Counted from the stretch's first letter, positions 8,140-16,394 are shown. The stretch is 64,000 nucleotides of DNA from Eshraghiella sp964405265 (GCA_964405265.1 CAYONC010000009.1:15396-79395), one strand, 5' to 3'. A program made the numbers and translations. The notes: generated by a model not told the origin, from the letters alone.

Positions 8140-8319
8140 ATGAGAAACAGAGATTATCACATATATCTTACTGATACAGAATACAGTAGAATTGTTACAG
8201 CACTTATCAATTTGAAGAATGACCTTATTGCACAAGGCAGATACACAGATGGTGTCGATGATGTTCTATGTAAAGTCACATCTGCCAAAAAGAAGAAAAT
8301 GAAAATCACTTATATATAA
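8140..8319 (+). CDS. Small conserved-looking hypothetical protein of mobile-element type
   Basis: A 59-residue ORF starting at ATG 8140 behind an excellent ribosome site (AGGAGGTGG at 8127-8135). The upstream in-frame extension to 7846 has no such support. The product is charged and basic at its C-terminus (AKKKKMKITYI) and begins MRNRDYHIYLTDTEY, resembling small cargo or accessory ORFs of clostridial conjugative elements as I recall them. It lies directly before a fragment of a conjugation membrane protein. Function is unknown. It may be real and expressed, or a leftover of the decayed element. Confidence 0.55.
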   Translation: MRNRDYHIYLTDTEYSRIVTALINLKNDLIAQGRYTDGVDDVLCKVTSAKKKKMKITYI

Positions 8320-8358
8320 TGAAAACAGTCGTCTATACGGAAGATTTTCAAGCTGTAT

Positions 8359-8646
8359 ATGTATACAGCACTTACCCCTATCCCTCTTTCTACTTTTGCC
8401 GGAGAGCCGACGCAGAATGTAGGAAAGAGTTTTATTAAAAGTTATTGTGCAGTTCTGCTTGAAGGTGCAGTGATAGTCTTAGCCTGTATCATCTTTTCGC
8501 TCTTTGCTTCTTCAACGCCGGGCTTTGATGAAGAAGCAGCCGCAGTAACGCAGGTATGGCAGTATGTAGGCGAACTGGTCTTTAATATGCTGGTGCTTGT
8601 GGACAGCGTGAAAATGTCAGACAGGATTATCCGAGAAATGATGTGA
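8359..8646 (+). pseudogene. C-terminal fragment of a TrbL/VirB6-like conjugative transfer membrane protein
   Basis: A 95-residue frame carrying ALTPIPLSTFAGEPTQNVGK, one clear membrane segment (about residues 31-51, AVLLEGAVIVLACIIFSLFA), and an ending WQYVGELVFNMLVLVDSVKMSD. This matches the end of the TrbL/VirB6-like channel proteins of Tn1549/CTn-type elements, which are normally several hundred residues with multiple membrane segments. The front of the gene is missing, there is no ribosome binding site at the apparent ATG, and no other transfer gene follows. It is a decay product of an integrative conjugative element, not a functional gene. Confidence 0.75.
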
Positions 8647-8652
8647 TTGTAG

Positions 8653-8686
8653 TTGAAAGTTAGGTGTTTTGTGCAGTAAGTTTCAA
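8653..8686. repeat. Inverted repeat, copy 1 (upstream of AAA ATPase)
   Basis: TTGAAAGTTA (8653-8662) faces TAAGTTTCAA (8677-8686), a 10-base dyad with one mismatch and a 14-base spacer. A second copy with the same arms lies about 75 bases downstream. It may be an operator for a self-regulated gene, or a hairpin. Confidence 0.7.
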
Positions 8687-8695
8687 ATCAAAGAC

Positions 8696-8724
8696 TTGAT
8701 TTTTTTGAAAGCTGACGGTATAAT
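8696..8724 (+). promoter_or_regulatory. Probable sigma-A promoter for the AAA ATPase gene
   Basis: TTGATT (8696-8701) and TATAAT (8719-8724) are separated by exactly 17 bases. The promoter lies between the two inverted repeats, about 55 bases before the ATPase start, so a protein bound to both repeats would enclose it. Confidence 0.65.
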
Positions 8725-8726
8725 TT

Positions 8727-8764
8727 ACTTGAAAGTTAGGGTATAATACACTTAAGTTTCAAGT
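8727..8764. repeat. Inverted repeat, copy 2, containing a TATAAT hexamer
   Basis: ACTTGAAAGTTA (8727-8738) faces TTAAGTTTCAAGT (8752-8764), an extended version of copy 1 with the same arms. The spacer holds a second TATAAT (8742-8747) without a well-placed -35. The element ends 15 bases before the ATPase ATG. Confidence 0.75.
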
Positions 8765-8779
8765 AAATGGAGGAGGTCT

Positions 8780-10069
8780 ATGAAAAATATCATTAAAAGA
8801 GACAGTTATCTGAACAGAATCATTGATAAAAAAGAAAACGGTTTGATTAAAGTAGTTACCGGTATAAGAAGATGCGGTAAAAGTTATTTACTGTTCAATT
8901 TATTTTATGATTATTTGATTGAAAACGGTGTGAAGGAAGAGCAGATTATAACAATAGCACTTGATGATGATATTAACATTCAGTACCGTAATCCGGATGA
9001 GTTGTCAAAATATGTTCGTTCCAGAATCGTGAATCAGGATATGTACTACATCCTGATTGATGAAGTTCAGTATGCTATCTCAAAAGAAGAATTGAAAAAT
9101 CCGGAAAATATAAAACTCTATAATGTGTTGAACGGTTTATTACGACTTCGCAATGTTGATATTTATGTTACAGGAAGTAATTCAAAAATGCTTACAAAAG
9201 ATGTGCTTACTGCATTTCGTGGCAGGGGTGATGAAATCAGAGTTTATCCAATTTCGTTTAAGGAATATTATGATTTTACAGGTGGAGATAAATCTGAGGC
9301 TTATGAAGAATATGCTTTGTATGGAGGTATGCCGCTTGTACTCACAAAAAAATCCGATGCAGAAAGAATAAGTTACCTTCAAAGTTTATTCACTGAGATG
9401 TATTTTAAGGATATTGTTGAGAGATACGAGATAGAACTTTCGGATGTATTAGAAGAACTGACAGATGATTTGTGTTCATCAATCGGTTCTCTTACCAATG
9501 CGAGCAAAATTGCTAATACTTTGCAGACCGTTAAAAATATAAAAGTTTCCAGCACTACGATTTCAAATTACCTGAATTATCTGATGGAATCTTTCCTATT
9601 CAATAATGCTAAAAGATATGATGTGAAAGGGAAAAAATATTTTGAATACCCATCAAAGTATTATTGTACGGACATCGGACTTCGTAATGCAAGGCTGAAC
9701 TTCCGACAACAGGAAGAAACTCACATAATGGAAAATATTATTTACAATGAACTTATGTGCAGGGGTTATTATGTTGATGTAGGAGTTGTAGAAATTGTGG
9801 AACAAAATGATGGGAAAAGGTCAAAAAAACAATGTGAAATAGATTTTGTGGTAAATGCCGGAGCAAAGAAATATTATATACAATCGGCATTAAATCTCAG
9901 TAATACATCTAAAATGGAAACAGAACTCAGACCTTTGAAAAACACCAGAGATTTTTTTAAGAAAATTATCATCAGCAAGACTTCAATGAAGCCCTGGACG
10001 GATGAAGATGGAATTCTTCATTTAGGATTATATGAGTTCCTTTTGAATGAGAATTCATTGGAAATATAA
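8780..10069 (+). CDS. AAA_14 / DUF4143 family ATP-binding protein
   Basis: A 429-residue soluble protein. The Walker A motif GIRRCGKSYLLF is near residue 28-39, and the Walker B-like YILIDEVQY near 90-98. It is followed by a sensor-like VTGSNSKML and the FRGRGDEIRVYPISFKEYY segment typical of AAA_14 proteins. The C-terminal DUF4143 part carries a PD-(D/E)XK-like core (NIIYNELMCRGYYVDVG ... CEIDFVV). These proteins are abundant, often in many copies per genome in gut Firmicutes and Bacteroidetes; the function is not established. The gene is intact, has AGGAGG before ATG 8780, and is flanked by inverted repeats and a terminator, so it may be a self-contained insertion cargo. Confidence 0.9.
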   Translation: MKNIIKRDSYLNRIIDKKENGLIKVVTGIRRCGKSYLLFNLFYDYLIENGVKEEQIITIALDDDINIQYRNPDELSKYVRSRIVNQDMYYILIDEVQYAISKEELKNPENIKLYNVLNGLLRLRNVDIYVTGSNSKMLTKDVLTAFRGRGDEIRVYPISFKEYYDFTGGDKSEAYEEYALYGGMPLVLTKKSDAERISYLQSLFTEMYFKDIVERYEIELSDVLEELTDDLCSSIGSLTNASKIANTLQTVKNIKVSSTTISNYLNYLMESFLFNNAKRYDVKGKKYFEYPSKYYCTDIGLRNARLNFRQQEETHIMENIIYNELMCRGYYVDVGVVEIVEQNDGKRSKKQCEIDFVVNAGAKKYYIQSALNLSNTSKMETELRPLKNTRDFFKKIIISKTSMKPWTDEDGILHLGLYEFLLNENSLEI

Positions 10070-10091
10070 ATACAGTTATAATATATACGAG

Positions 10092-10123
10092 AATCGTCAC
10101 TTGATAATCAGGTGGCGATTTTT
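10092..10123 (+). terminator. Intrinsic terminator after the AAA ATPase
   Basis: AATCGTCAC (10092-10100) pairs with GTGGCGATT (10112-10120) with one G-U pair. Inner TGA/TCA pairs extend the stem, and a T run follows. Confidence 0.8.
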
Positions 10124-10249
10124 CTATCCAAAAGAGGTTGAAATTTAGGAAGTTAAAATCAACAGAGAAATACGAAATTATACAGAATCAATGTTTTTTG
10201 GACTGTCACTCAGGCAGTTCATCTTTTCTGTCTGCGCCTGTGTGGTTGC

Positions 10250-10666
10250 AGTAATGCAGTAAATGCTACCCTTGTGCAAAGAAACTGGTTGATTGGTTAT
10301 CGTATTGCAGAGGAAGAATTGCAGGGAGAAAACAGAGCTGAATATGGTGCAAGTGTAATTAAAAAACTCGCTAAGGAATTAACTGCAGAATATCAAAATG
10401 ACAAGTTGGAATTTATTAAGAATCCGGTTGTGGCAGAATTTTTGGGACTTTCCTCTAATACAGACCTTGCGGAAAGTGACCTTGAAACAAGTATTCTTTC
10501 AAATTTACAGAAATTTCTGACGGAATTAGGTAAAGGATATGCTTTTGTAGCAAGACAGCAGCACATCATACAGAAAAGAAGGATTATTATAATTTGTCAA
10601 GTATGGGATATGAAAAAGAAACAGGTAAATAATGGAACGTATTCAGAAATTTCGCAAAGGCAATGA
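10250..10666 (+). pseudogene. Broken DUF1016/YhcG-type PDDEXK nuclease gene
   Basis: The frame holds two recognisable ends of a DUF1016 protein. The N-terminal domain has NWLIGYRIAEEELQG and RAEYGASVIKKLAKEL; the start of the C-terminal nuclease domain has IKNPVVAEFLGL, LSNLQKFLTELGKGYAFVARQQ. The middle and the catalytic PD-(D/E)XK end are missing. After RQQH the expected continuation (HTEKKDYYNL) is in the +1 frame, which shows a frameshift as well. There is no credible start; the family is normally about 340 residues. DUF1016 proteins are often found with restriction and defence genes. Clearly non-functional. Confidence 0.75.
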
Positions 10667-10793
10667 CTTATCTCTTGACGGGTCCATTCCCGGAATGACA
10701 GCATTTCGGGAAATCGGGGTTGAAGTGTTTGATGATGCTGATACCGATACAATTTTCTTTTTGGATGTGAAAAGCGTTCTTATGGAAAAGTAG
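10632..10793 (+). CDS. Short unrecognised ORF
   Basis: A 53-residue frame (starts MERIQKFRKGNDL, ends VKSVLMEK) that overlaps the end of the broken nuclease frame. The composition looks protein-like, with an acidic FDDADTDTIFFLD stretch, but the ribosome site (GGTAA) is poor and I do not recognise a family. It could be a fragment of a longer lost gene. From 10794 to 10928 I see no gene. Confidence 0.3.
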   Translation: MERIQKFRKGNDLSLDGSIPGMTAFREIGVEVFDDADTDTIFFLDVKSVLMEK

Positions 10794-10928
10794 TTGCAAC
10801 AGAATACTGAATGAAGAAATAATGTCCGTTTCTTATGATGTGCCTGAGATGAGTGGAATGGAAATATAGCAGACAGCTTGTCCGCTGTGTTATCTCTGCA
10901 CGAATATGAGGAATAAAAGCATTATCCG

Positions 10929-11804
10929 TCATGTTCTGCCAGCGGTTTTGATTACGGCAGAACCGATAATCAGGACAGCTCCGGCAATGCTGTAAATGTT
11001 CATGCTTTCATTCAGAACTGCTACTGAAAGTAACAGGGCCGTAACCGGGTCAATATAACTGAGGAATGCCGCTGTCTGTGCATTCAGACCTTTTAGCGCT
11101 GAAAAATACAGTGCATAGGCTACACCCGTATGTATGAATCCGACTGTCAGCATAAGAATAAATTCGGAAGCTGACAGCGGGAGAAAAACAGTCTGACGGC
11201 TGATTATTAAATAAGGAATAATAGCAGCTGAAGCGGACAGGAGCTGTATGATTGTCTTCTCATATATGCCGGTATCCGGAAGCTTTTTGTTAAGAAGTAT
11301 AACTGCGGCGTATACAACGGCAGCACTTAAGGACAGCAGGATTCCTGCGGTATCTCCTGCTTCCGGTAATCCGTTTTCAATTATTCCGGATATCATAATC
11401 ATGCCCGTAACAGATGCGGTAATACATATAAAGGATTTCAGAGTGAATTTTTCACGCAGGAAAAGCGGCGAAACAAGCACAATAATGGCGGGCTGCATAT
11501 AATAGCACATTGTGGCCGTTGATACAGAAGTATAATTGTATGCTTCAAACAGCAGAATCCAGTTTATTCCTATCAGAATGCCCGTGATGGCGAAGAGAAT
11601 AAAGCTTTTGAATCCGATTCGGAAATTGAGGCGTGTCTTTCGGACTATGCAAATTAAAAGCAGCAGAAATGCACCGGAAAATCCACGAAAACACGCAAGG
11701 ACAGCAGAAGACATAGGTATGTACCTTCTGAAAATTCCGATACTTCCGAATATTATCATTGCAAGTATCATGGCGAACAGTGATTTTGATTTTGATTCAG
11801 TCAT
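10929..11804 (-). CDS. EamA/DMT-family transporter (RhaT-like permease)
   Basis: A 291-residue integral membrane protein with about ten hydrophobic segments arranged as two EamA repeats. Typical landmarks are FRGFSGAFLLLL in the first repeat and AQTAAFLSYIDPVTALLLSV in the second. Drug/metabolite transporters of this kind usually export amino acids, nucleotide precursors or other small metabolites; the substrate cannot be read from the sequence. It is divergent from a TetR regulator 142 bases away, a common arrangement of regulator and regulated exporter, so control by that TetR protein is a reasonable inference. Confidence 0.88.
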   Translation of the reverse strand: MTESKSKSLFAMILAMIIFGSIGIFRRYIPMSSAVLACFRGFSGAFLLLLICIVRKTRLNFRIGFKSFILFAITGILIGINWILLFEAYNYTSVSTATMCYYMQPAIIVLVSPLFLREKFTLKSFICITASVTGMIMISGIIENGLPEAGDTAGILLSLSAAVVYAAVILLNKKLPDTGIYEKTIIQLLSASAAIIPYLIISRQTVFLPLSASEFILMLTVGFIHTGVAYALYFSALKGLNAQTAAFLSYIDPVTALLLSVAVLNESMNIYSIAGAVLIIGSAVIKTAGRT

Positions 11805-11884
11805 ACCGGACCCTCCGTAAAATTCTTTTGCTATTATATACCCATACAGATGTCATGTACAAGAAAAACTTGAATTGGCAGATA

Positions 11885-11913
11885 TTGAATTAAGCCTTAT
11901 TATATGGTATAAT
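11885..11913 (+). promoter_or_regulatory. Sigma-A promoter for the TetR gene
   Basis: TTGAAT (11885-11890) and TATAAT (11908-11913) are spaced by 17 bases, with the gene start 33 bases downstream of the -10. It lies in the divergent intergenic region shared with the EamA gene. Confidence 0.75.
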
Positions 11914-11945
11914 CATACAATTACATGCATTTACAGAGGTGAAAG

Positions 11946-12542
11946 ATGGCAGGAAGAATCCGCAACGAAGAAGAATTTAATAAAAGAAAGAATGAAATAA
12001 TGGAAGCCTGTTATAACTGTTATGCAGAGAACGGTTTTCAGGGTACGGGAATAAAACAGTTAGCAGCAGAATGCGGATGCACATCTGCCAATCTTTATCT
12101 GTATTTTAAAAATATTGATGATTTGATAATTCAGTCTACCGAACATTGCATGACCGTTGTGGAAGATGAATTTATGAAAAAAGCACCTGCAGATGCGTCC
12201 GAACTGGAAAAATTTATTGATGAGATACCATATTGGACGGCAAAAGAGCATGGAAAAAAGTACAGGCTTATGTATCAGATATATACACATCCGAAGTACA
12301 GGGAAAACGGAAAAAGATTCTTTGACGGAGTGGACAGTCGGTATACTGAATATGCAAGACAGCTTGAAAGCAAAATAGGCATACCGTATCAGGAACTTAC
12401 GGCATTGATTTTTATTCTGATACGTGCGTGTGTTCATTATGCATTGTTTGAAGATGAATTTTATCTGAAGGCACAGACAGGGGTGCTGAAGAAAAGCATC
12501 AGACTGTTTATGAAGGAAAATGAGAGAAGTCACAAAGCATGA
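11946..12542 (+). CDS. TetR/AcrR family transcriptional regulator
   Basis: A 198-residue protein with an N-terminal TetR helix-turn-helix (IMEACYNCYAENGFQGTGIK then AECGCTSANLYLYFKNIDDL, residues 18-62) and a divergent ligand-binding C-terminal domain with KKYRLMYQIYTHPKYRENG. It probably represses genes nearby in response to a small ligand. The first candidates are the divergent EamA exporter and the exonuclease gene with which it shares an ATGA stop/start overlap. The specific ligand is unknown. Confidence 0.9.
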   Translation: MAGRIRNEEEFNKRKNEIMEACYNCYAENGFQGTGIKQLAAECGCTSANLYLYFKNIDDLIIQSTEHCMTVVEDEFMKKAPADASELEKFIDEIPYWTAKEHGKKYRLMYQIYTHPKYRENGKRFFDGVDSRYTEYARQLESKIGIPYQELTALIFILIRACVHYALFEDEFYLKAQTGVLKKSIRLFMKENERSHKA

Positions 12543-13504
12543 ATTATATTGTATTGGATTTGGAATGGAATCAGTGTCCGGATGGGAAAGAGAAAGAGAA
12601 TAAGAAGCTTCCGTTTGAGATTATAGAAATAGGTGCGGTAAAACTCAATGCAGACAGGGAATACGTTGATTCGTACCACAGTCTGATATCTCCCAGGGTG
12701 TATCAGAATCTTCATCATGTGACAAAAGGGCTTCTGAATGTGACCATGAAGGACTTGAAAAAAGGGGAGGAATACGGACAGGCAGTAACCGGTTTTCTGG
12801 ACTGGTGCGGTGATGATTTTATGTTCTGCACATGGGGCTCAATGGATTTGACGGAGCTTCAGCGCAACAACAGATATTTTGGAATTAAGTATAAATTTCC
12901 GTATCCTTTTTTATATTACGATTTACAAAAATCATACAGCCTGTGTTATGATGACGGTAAATCAAGAATATCGCTTGAAGCAGCGATAGAACAGATGGGA
13001 CTGAGTAAGGAAGAATCGTTTCATTCGGCATACAGTGATGCCGGATATACGGCCAAGATAATGGCAGCCATGGATTTTAACAGGGTTAAAGCATATACAT
13101 CGGTGGATACTTATGTTATTCCGTCATCAAGAAAAGAAGAAATAACTCTTAATTACGGTACTTACAGCAAGTATATATCAAGGGGATATGCGGACAGGGA
13201 AGCCCTGTTAAAGGATGGATACGTCTTTTCGACCGAGTGTTGCCTGTGCGGTCAGAATATGAAGAAAAAAATAAAATGGTTCTCCGGGAACCAGAGGACA
13301 TATTATTGCATTGCCATATGTAATGTTCACGGATTGGTAAAAGGAAGACTTAAGATTAAGAAGTCAGAAAACGGGTCTGTATATGCGGTTAAGATTCTTA
13401 AGGTCACTGATGAGGAGGGAGCTGCAGCCGTGAAACAGAAACAACTGGCGGCACGGGAGCATCGCAGGGAGAGACGTAAAAAAGAAAAAAATAAAGAATT
13501 GTGA
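12539..13504 (+). CDS. DEDD-family 3'-5' exonuclease domain protein
   Basis: A 321-residue protein. The N-terminal RNase T/DnaQ-like domain shows Exo I (YIVLDLEWN, with Asp and Glu), an Exo II region around GSMDLTELQRNN, and Exo III FHSAYSDAGYTAKIM, giving the His and Asp of DEDDh enzymes. A C-terminal extension has two Cys pairs (CCLCG and CIAICNVHG) that could bind zinc, and a very basic tail (REHRRERRKKEKNKEL). The substrate, DNA or RNA, is not known; the basic tail suggests nucleic-acid binding. Translation is coupled to the TetR gene through a 4-base overlap. Confidence 0.88.
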   Translation: MNYIVLDLEWNQCPDGKEKENKKLPFEIIEIGAVKLNADREYVDSYHSLISPRVYQNLHHVTKGLLNVTMKDLKKGEEYGQAVTGFLDWCGDDFMFCTWGSMDLTELQRNNRYFGIKYKFPYPFLYYDLQKSYSLCYDDGKSRISLEAAIEQMGLSKEESFHSAYSDAGYTAKIMAAMDFNRVKAYTSVDTYVIPSSRKEEITLNYGTYSKYISRGYADREALLKDGYVFSTECCLCGQNMKKKIKWFSGNQRTYYCIAICNVHGLVKGRLKIKKSENGSVYAVKILKVTDEEGAAAVKQKQLAAREHRRERRKKEKNKEL

Positions 13505-13509
13505 AACAG

Positions 13510-13562
13510 AAAATTCTGCATATTATTCATAAATTAGTGAATAATATGCAGAATTTTTTTTG
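13510..13562 (+). terminator. Long perfect hairpin terminator after the exonuclease
   Basis: A 20-bp perfect inverted repeat (13510-13529 with 13538-13557, loop TAAATTAG) ends in an uninterrupted T run. It begins within 6 bases of the stop codon. The following bases to 13719 hold a likely promoter with TATAAT near 13677 but no gene. Confidence 0.95.
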
Positions 13563-13719
13563 TATTCAAAAAAGATTTTACATAAAAACAAATAGTACAA
13601 AAGTACTAAAACTTTACCGTTTTTTCCCAAAAATCAACTATTTTTTCCCATTGCCCCACAAAATTGATGATTTAGTATATAATCTGCATAAAAAAAACAA
13701 TAGAAAGGGTGTAATAAAA

Positions 13720-14085
13720 ATGCATAAAAAAAATGTATTAAAAACAATTGTATGCGGACTTGCTATAACCATAGCCGCAGGAAGTGCAGTACTGGCAGGA
13801 ACGTCATCCTACGCATTGACAAGTGTACAGAATACGACAAGCTCAACCTGCTATTACAGATTAAGAGTAAGCTGTTATGATTATTCAGAATTAGCTGAAA
13901 CGAAAATTAGTTGTAAATCAGTAAAATTAGAACCCGGCAGATATTCGTCTGTGTCTGTTTCACGTACCATATCCGGCTTTACGATTGATTACAGACATCA
14001 TGTCCAGTCAGCAGTGTCAGAATCGTTTTCCAGCGGAACAACAATAGATACATATGACATGGTAGCAATGCAGTATTACAGGTAA
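13720..14085 (+). CDS. Small secreted protein upstream of an ABC transporter (unrecognised)
   Basis: A 121-residue product from ATG 13720 (AAAGGGTG upstream; the frame is open further 5' but only through the preceding terminator). Residues 1-32 form a classical signal peptide: basic MHKKNVLK, hydrophobic TIVCGLAITIAAGSAVLAG and a likely cleavage near SYA-LT. The mature part, about 90 residues, is rich in Ser, Tyr and Thr with three Cys and ends MVAMQYYR. It lies 13 bases before two FtsX permeases and an ATPase. The layout recalls secreted-bacteriocin or cell-wall-stress cassettes, but I see no match to a known bacteriocin. Function unknown. Confidence 0.75.
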   Translation: MHKKNVLKTIVCGLAITIAAGSAVLAGTSSYALTSVQNTTSSTCYYRLRVSCYDYSELAETKISCKSVKLEPGRYSSVSVSRTISGFTIDYRHHVQSAVSESFSSGTTIDTYDMVAMQYYR

Positions 14086-14098
14086 GGGAAGTGACATA

Positions 14099-15193
14099 AT
14101 GATTAAGTTGGCATTTAAAAATATATGTAATTCCATGAAAAGTCACAGGAAAATATATATTCTGCTGATAGTATCCCAGCTGTTTTCAGTTATCAGTATG
14201 TTTTTTGTTTATGGAATTTATGGGAACTATACTGAAAAGATGCATGACCTTGATATAAATAAAAAAGGTATACTTGCGAGGTATGATGATACCGATGCGG
14301 CACTGGTTAAAAAGTGTATGGACGAGATAATGCCTGAAATAGGAGAAAAGCTGGACTATGTATATATAGGTCTGTATGAGGAAAATTTCAATGCAGCATC
14401 ATATGTCAAATACAAAAACGGTGATTATGCGGTTTGGTACAGTTATGCGGCAGAGAACGAACTGAATATCGGCAGACTTCTCACGGATGAGGATGAGAGG
14501 GAAAGCAGAATGACGGCATACAGTTACAGGGCTTATACGGACACTGTCGGTGAAATGGTAAGTATTGGAGGAAAGGAATTCGAGATAGTGGGTGTAGCGA
14601 AAGAAGATGTAAATCTAATCATGATTCCTTTCAATTCCTGTCCTGATGATACCGAGGTATTTATAATGAAGTTCTTTTTCAAAAATATTCCGACGACCCG
14701 TGATTACTACACTATTACAGACAGTCTCAGGGAAAACATGGGTGATAAGCTTGTATATATAGACGAATTTGACGGAATTCCGGAAGAGAAAGTAATAGCA
14801 TACAGAACCATAATAGTAATATCGGTTATCATAGGGATAATGTCGGCACTTAATACCTGCGTATTATTCGGGTACATACTCAGCAGAAGAACAAAACTTA
14901 TGGCGGTATACGGTATAATTGGTGCCACGGATGCAAAGAGGATACTTATAAATGAAACAGAAGTGCTGTTTATAAGCATTGCATCGGTTATTACGGGATA
15001 TGCATTATTTAGGGGTATTTTTCAGAATATCCTTGCTGATTTCTATGAATATACCGACCTGATATACAATGTTAAATCGTATGGAATAATGGCAGGCATA
15101 TATGAATCATGTATTATAGTATTTACGCTGATACTTCTGAATCTGTTTAACAGAAGCAGGCTGACGGTTATATTGAGGAGGGCTGAAAGATGA
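14099..15193 (+). CDS. FtsX/MacB-type ABC transporter permease 1
   Basis: A 364-residue membrane protein with an N-terminal membrane segment (residues about 20-42), a large extracytoplasmic domain, and three C-terminal membrane segments (beginning IAYRTIIVISVIIGIMSALN near 235). This is the one-FtsX-domain layout of type VII ABC systems, which transmit mechanical force or move substrates across the envelope rather than form a normal importer channel. It is the first of two different permease subunits; the second overlaps it by 4 bases (ATGA). A heterodimer with the ATPase downstream is expected. Confidence 0.85.
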   Translation: MIKLAFKNICNSMKSHRKIYILLIVSQLFSVISMFFVYGIYGNYTEKMHDLDINKKGILARYDDTDAALVKKCMDEIMPEIGEKLDYVYIGLYEENFNAASYVKYKNGDYAVWYSYAAENELNIGRLLTDEDERESRMTAYSYRAYTDTVGEMVSIGGKEFEIVGVAKEDVNLIMIPFNSCPDDTEVFIMKFFFKNIPTTRDYYTITDSLRENMGDKLVYIDEFDGIPEEKVIAYRTIIVISVIIGIMSALNTCVLFGYILSRRTKLMAVYGIIGATDAKRILINETEVLFISIASVITGYALFRGIFQNILADFYEYTDLIYNVKSYGIMAGIYESCIIVFTLILLNLFNRSRLTVILRRAER

Positions 15194-16380
15194 TTAGATT
15201 TGCAGGAAAAGAATATTACCGAAACTTATGGTTTAATTTATGTATAATCGTACTTATAACGGTGATGATGCTGATTTCGGTAACTCTGATTTCAAATGTT
15301 TATGCACAGACGAGAGTATACAGATATGGCAAAAAGCTTATTACTGAGGATACAATATTTATCAGTGAGGTATATGCGGATAAAGCTGAGGAACTCAGCA
15401 GGTACGGAACATATACGGCAGTACGGAAATACGACGGATTTATCGGAGAGAATATTCTTGTAAATGTTATAGTGTATAGTGATGAGGCAATGAAATTTCT
15501 GCCGCCAAGTCTTGATGCCGGAAAATATCCGGATAAATGTCGGAAAGGCAGTGATACGATATGCGTATTGATAGGCGACAAGCTTCTAAGCGAGGGAGTC
15601 AGTGTCGGTGAAGAATTTGAACTTAAGATGCATACACATGATGACGCAGTCAGCTTAAAATTCTATGCTGCCGGCATAGCTTCTTCAGGTCAGCATCTGT
15701 ATATGGACATGTATAACTGGTCATCAGACATGACATATGGGGATTTTTTTCCGATATTCGGGAAAGAAGAAAACAATTACACTACAATTCTTGTACCTGA
15801 AAGCGAGGCATGGAAGCTTCCGGATGAATTAATCTGCCGTCTCAACAATATAATGCTTAATCCATATGAAAAGCTTTCGGATGATGAGAGAAATGAAGCG
15901 ATACGTGAACTGTGGAGCTTTGATACAAATGGAAGCTCTCCTATATATATTAATAACGAAGATGTGATTGAGCTTAGCAGAACAATATATGAAAATGACA
16001 TGATGAGAAATCTGCCTCTCTGTGTAGTGATTCTGTTCCTGTTCGGTATTGGATTAACAGGTGTGATTATCGTTAAAACCGCAGTCAGCATAAGGTGTTA
16101 CGGAATAATGTATATAGCAGGGATGAGTCCTGGAAAGGCTCCTCTTATTTCAGGTATGGAAATTGGATTTAACTGTATTATTGCAGGTATACTTTCGACA
16201 TCACTGCTTAAACTGCAGCAGAAGCTGAAAATTATCAAAGCAGTTAACTGCAGCATCGGTAAGGCGGAAATGTTATTCATTGCAGGCATATGTCTGGTAA
16301 TTATTGCGGGAGCAGTTCTGACAACAAAAAGCATATTAAAGAAAAATACTCTGGTAACTATCATAAGAAACAGAGAATAA
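15190..16380 (+). CDS. FtsX/MacB-type ABC transporter permease 2
   Basis: A 396-residue partner of the preceding permease with the same topology: membrane segment about 15-38, a long extracytoplasmic domain, and three C-terminal segments (starting NLPLCVVILFLFGIGLTGVI near 275). The last 51 residues (from LKIIKAVNC to IIRNRE) recur as an orphan duplicate immediately after the ATPase gene, so this region has taken part in a rearrangement. RBS GAGGAGGG overlaps the upstream gene. Confidence 0.85.
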   Translation: MIRFAGKEYYRNLWFNLCIIVLITVMMLISVTLISNVYAQTRVYRYGKKLITEDTIFISEVYADKAEELSRYGTYTAVRKYDGFIGENILVNVIVYSDEAMKFLPPSLDAGKYPDKCRKGSDTICVLIGDKLLSEGVSVGEEFELKMHTHDDAVSLKFYAAGIASSGQHLYMDMYNWSSDMTYGDFFPIFGKEENNYTTILVPESEAWKLPDELICRLNNIMLNPYEKLSDDERNEAIRELWSFDTNGSSPIYINNEDVIELSRTIYENDMMRNLPLCVVILFLFGIGLTGVIIVKTAVSIRCYGIMYIAGMSPGKAPLISGMEIGFNCIIAGILSTSLLKLQQKLKIIKAVNCSIGKAEMLFIAGICLVIIAGAVLTTKSILKKNTLVTIIRNRE

Positions 16381-16394
16381 AGAGGAGGCATAAA

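Noticed and set aside
8704..8724. TTGAAA (8705-8710) as a -35 paired with TATAAT (8719-8724)
   Set aside because: The spacer is only 8 bases. TTGATT at 8696-8701 with a 17-base spacer is the valid pairing.
7799..10928. Direct-repeat attachment sites for a mobile element at tRNA-Arg
   Set aside because: I looked for a second copy of the tRNA 3' end (TTCGATTCTCGCAGAGGGCA) in the window and found none, so boundaries of the element cannot be claimed.
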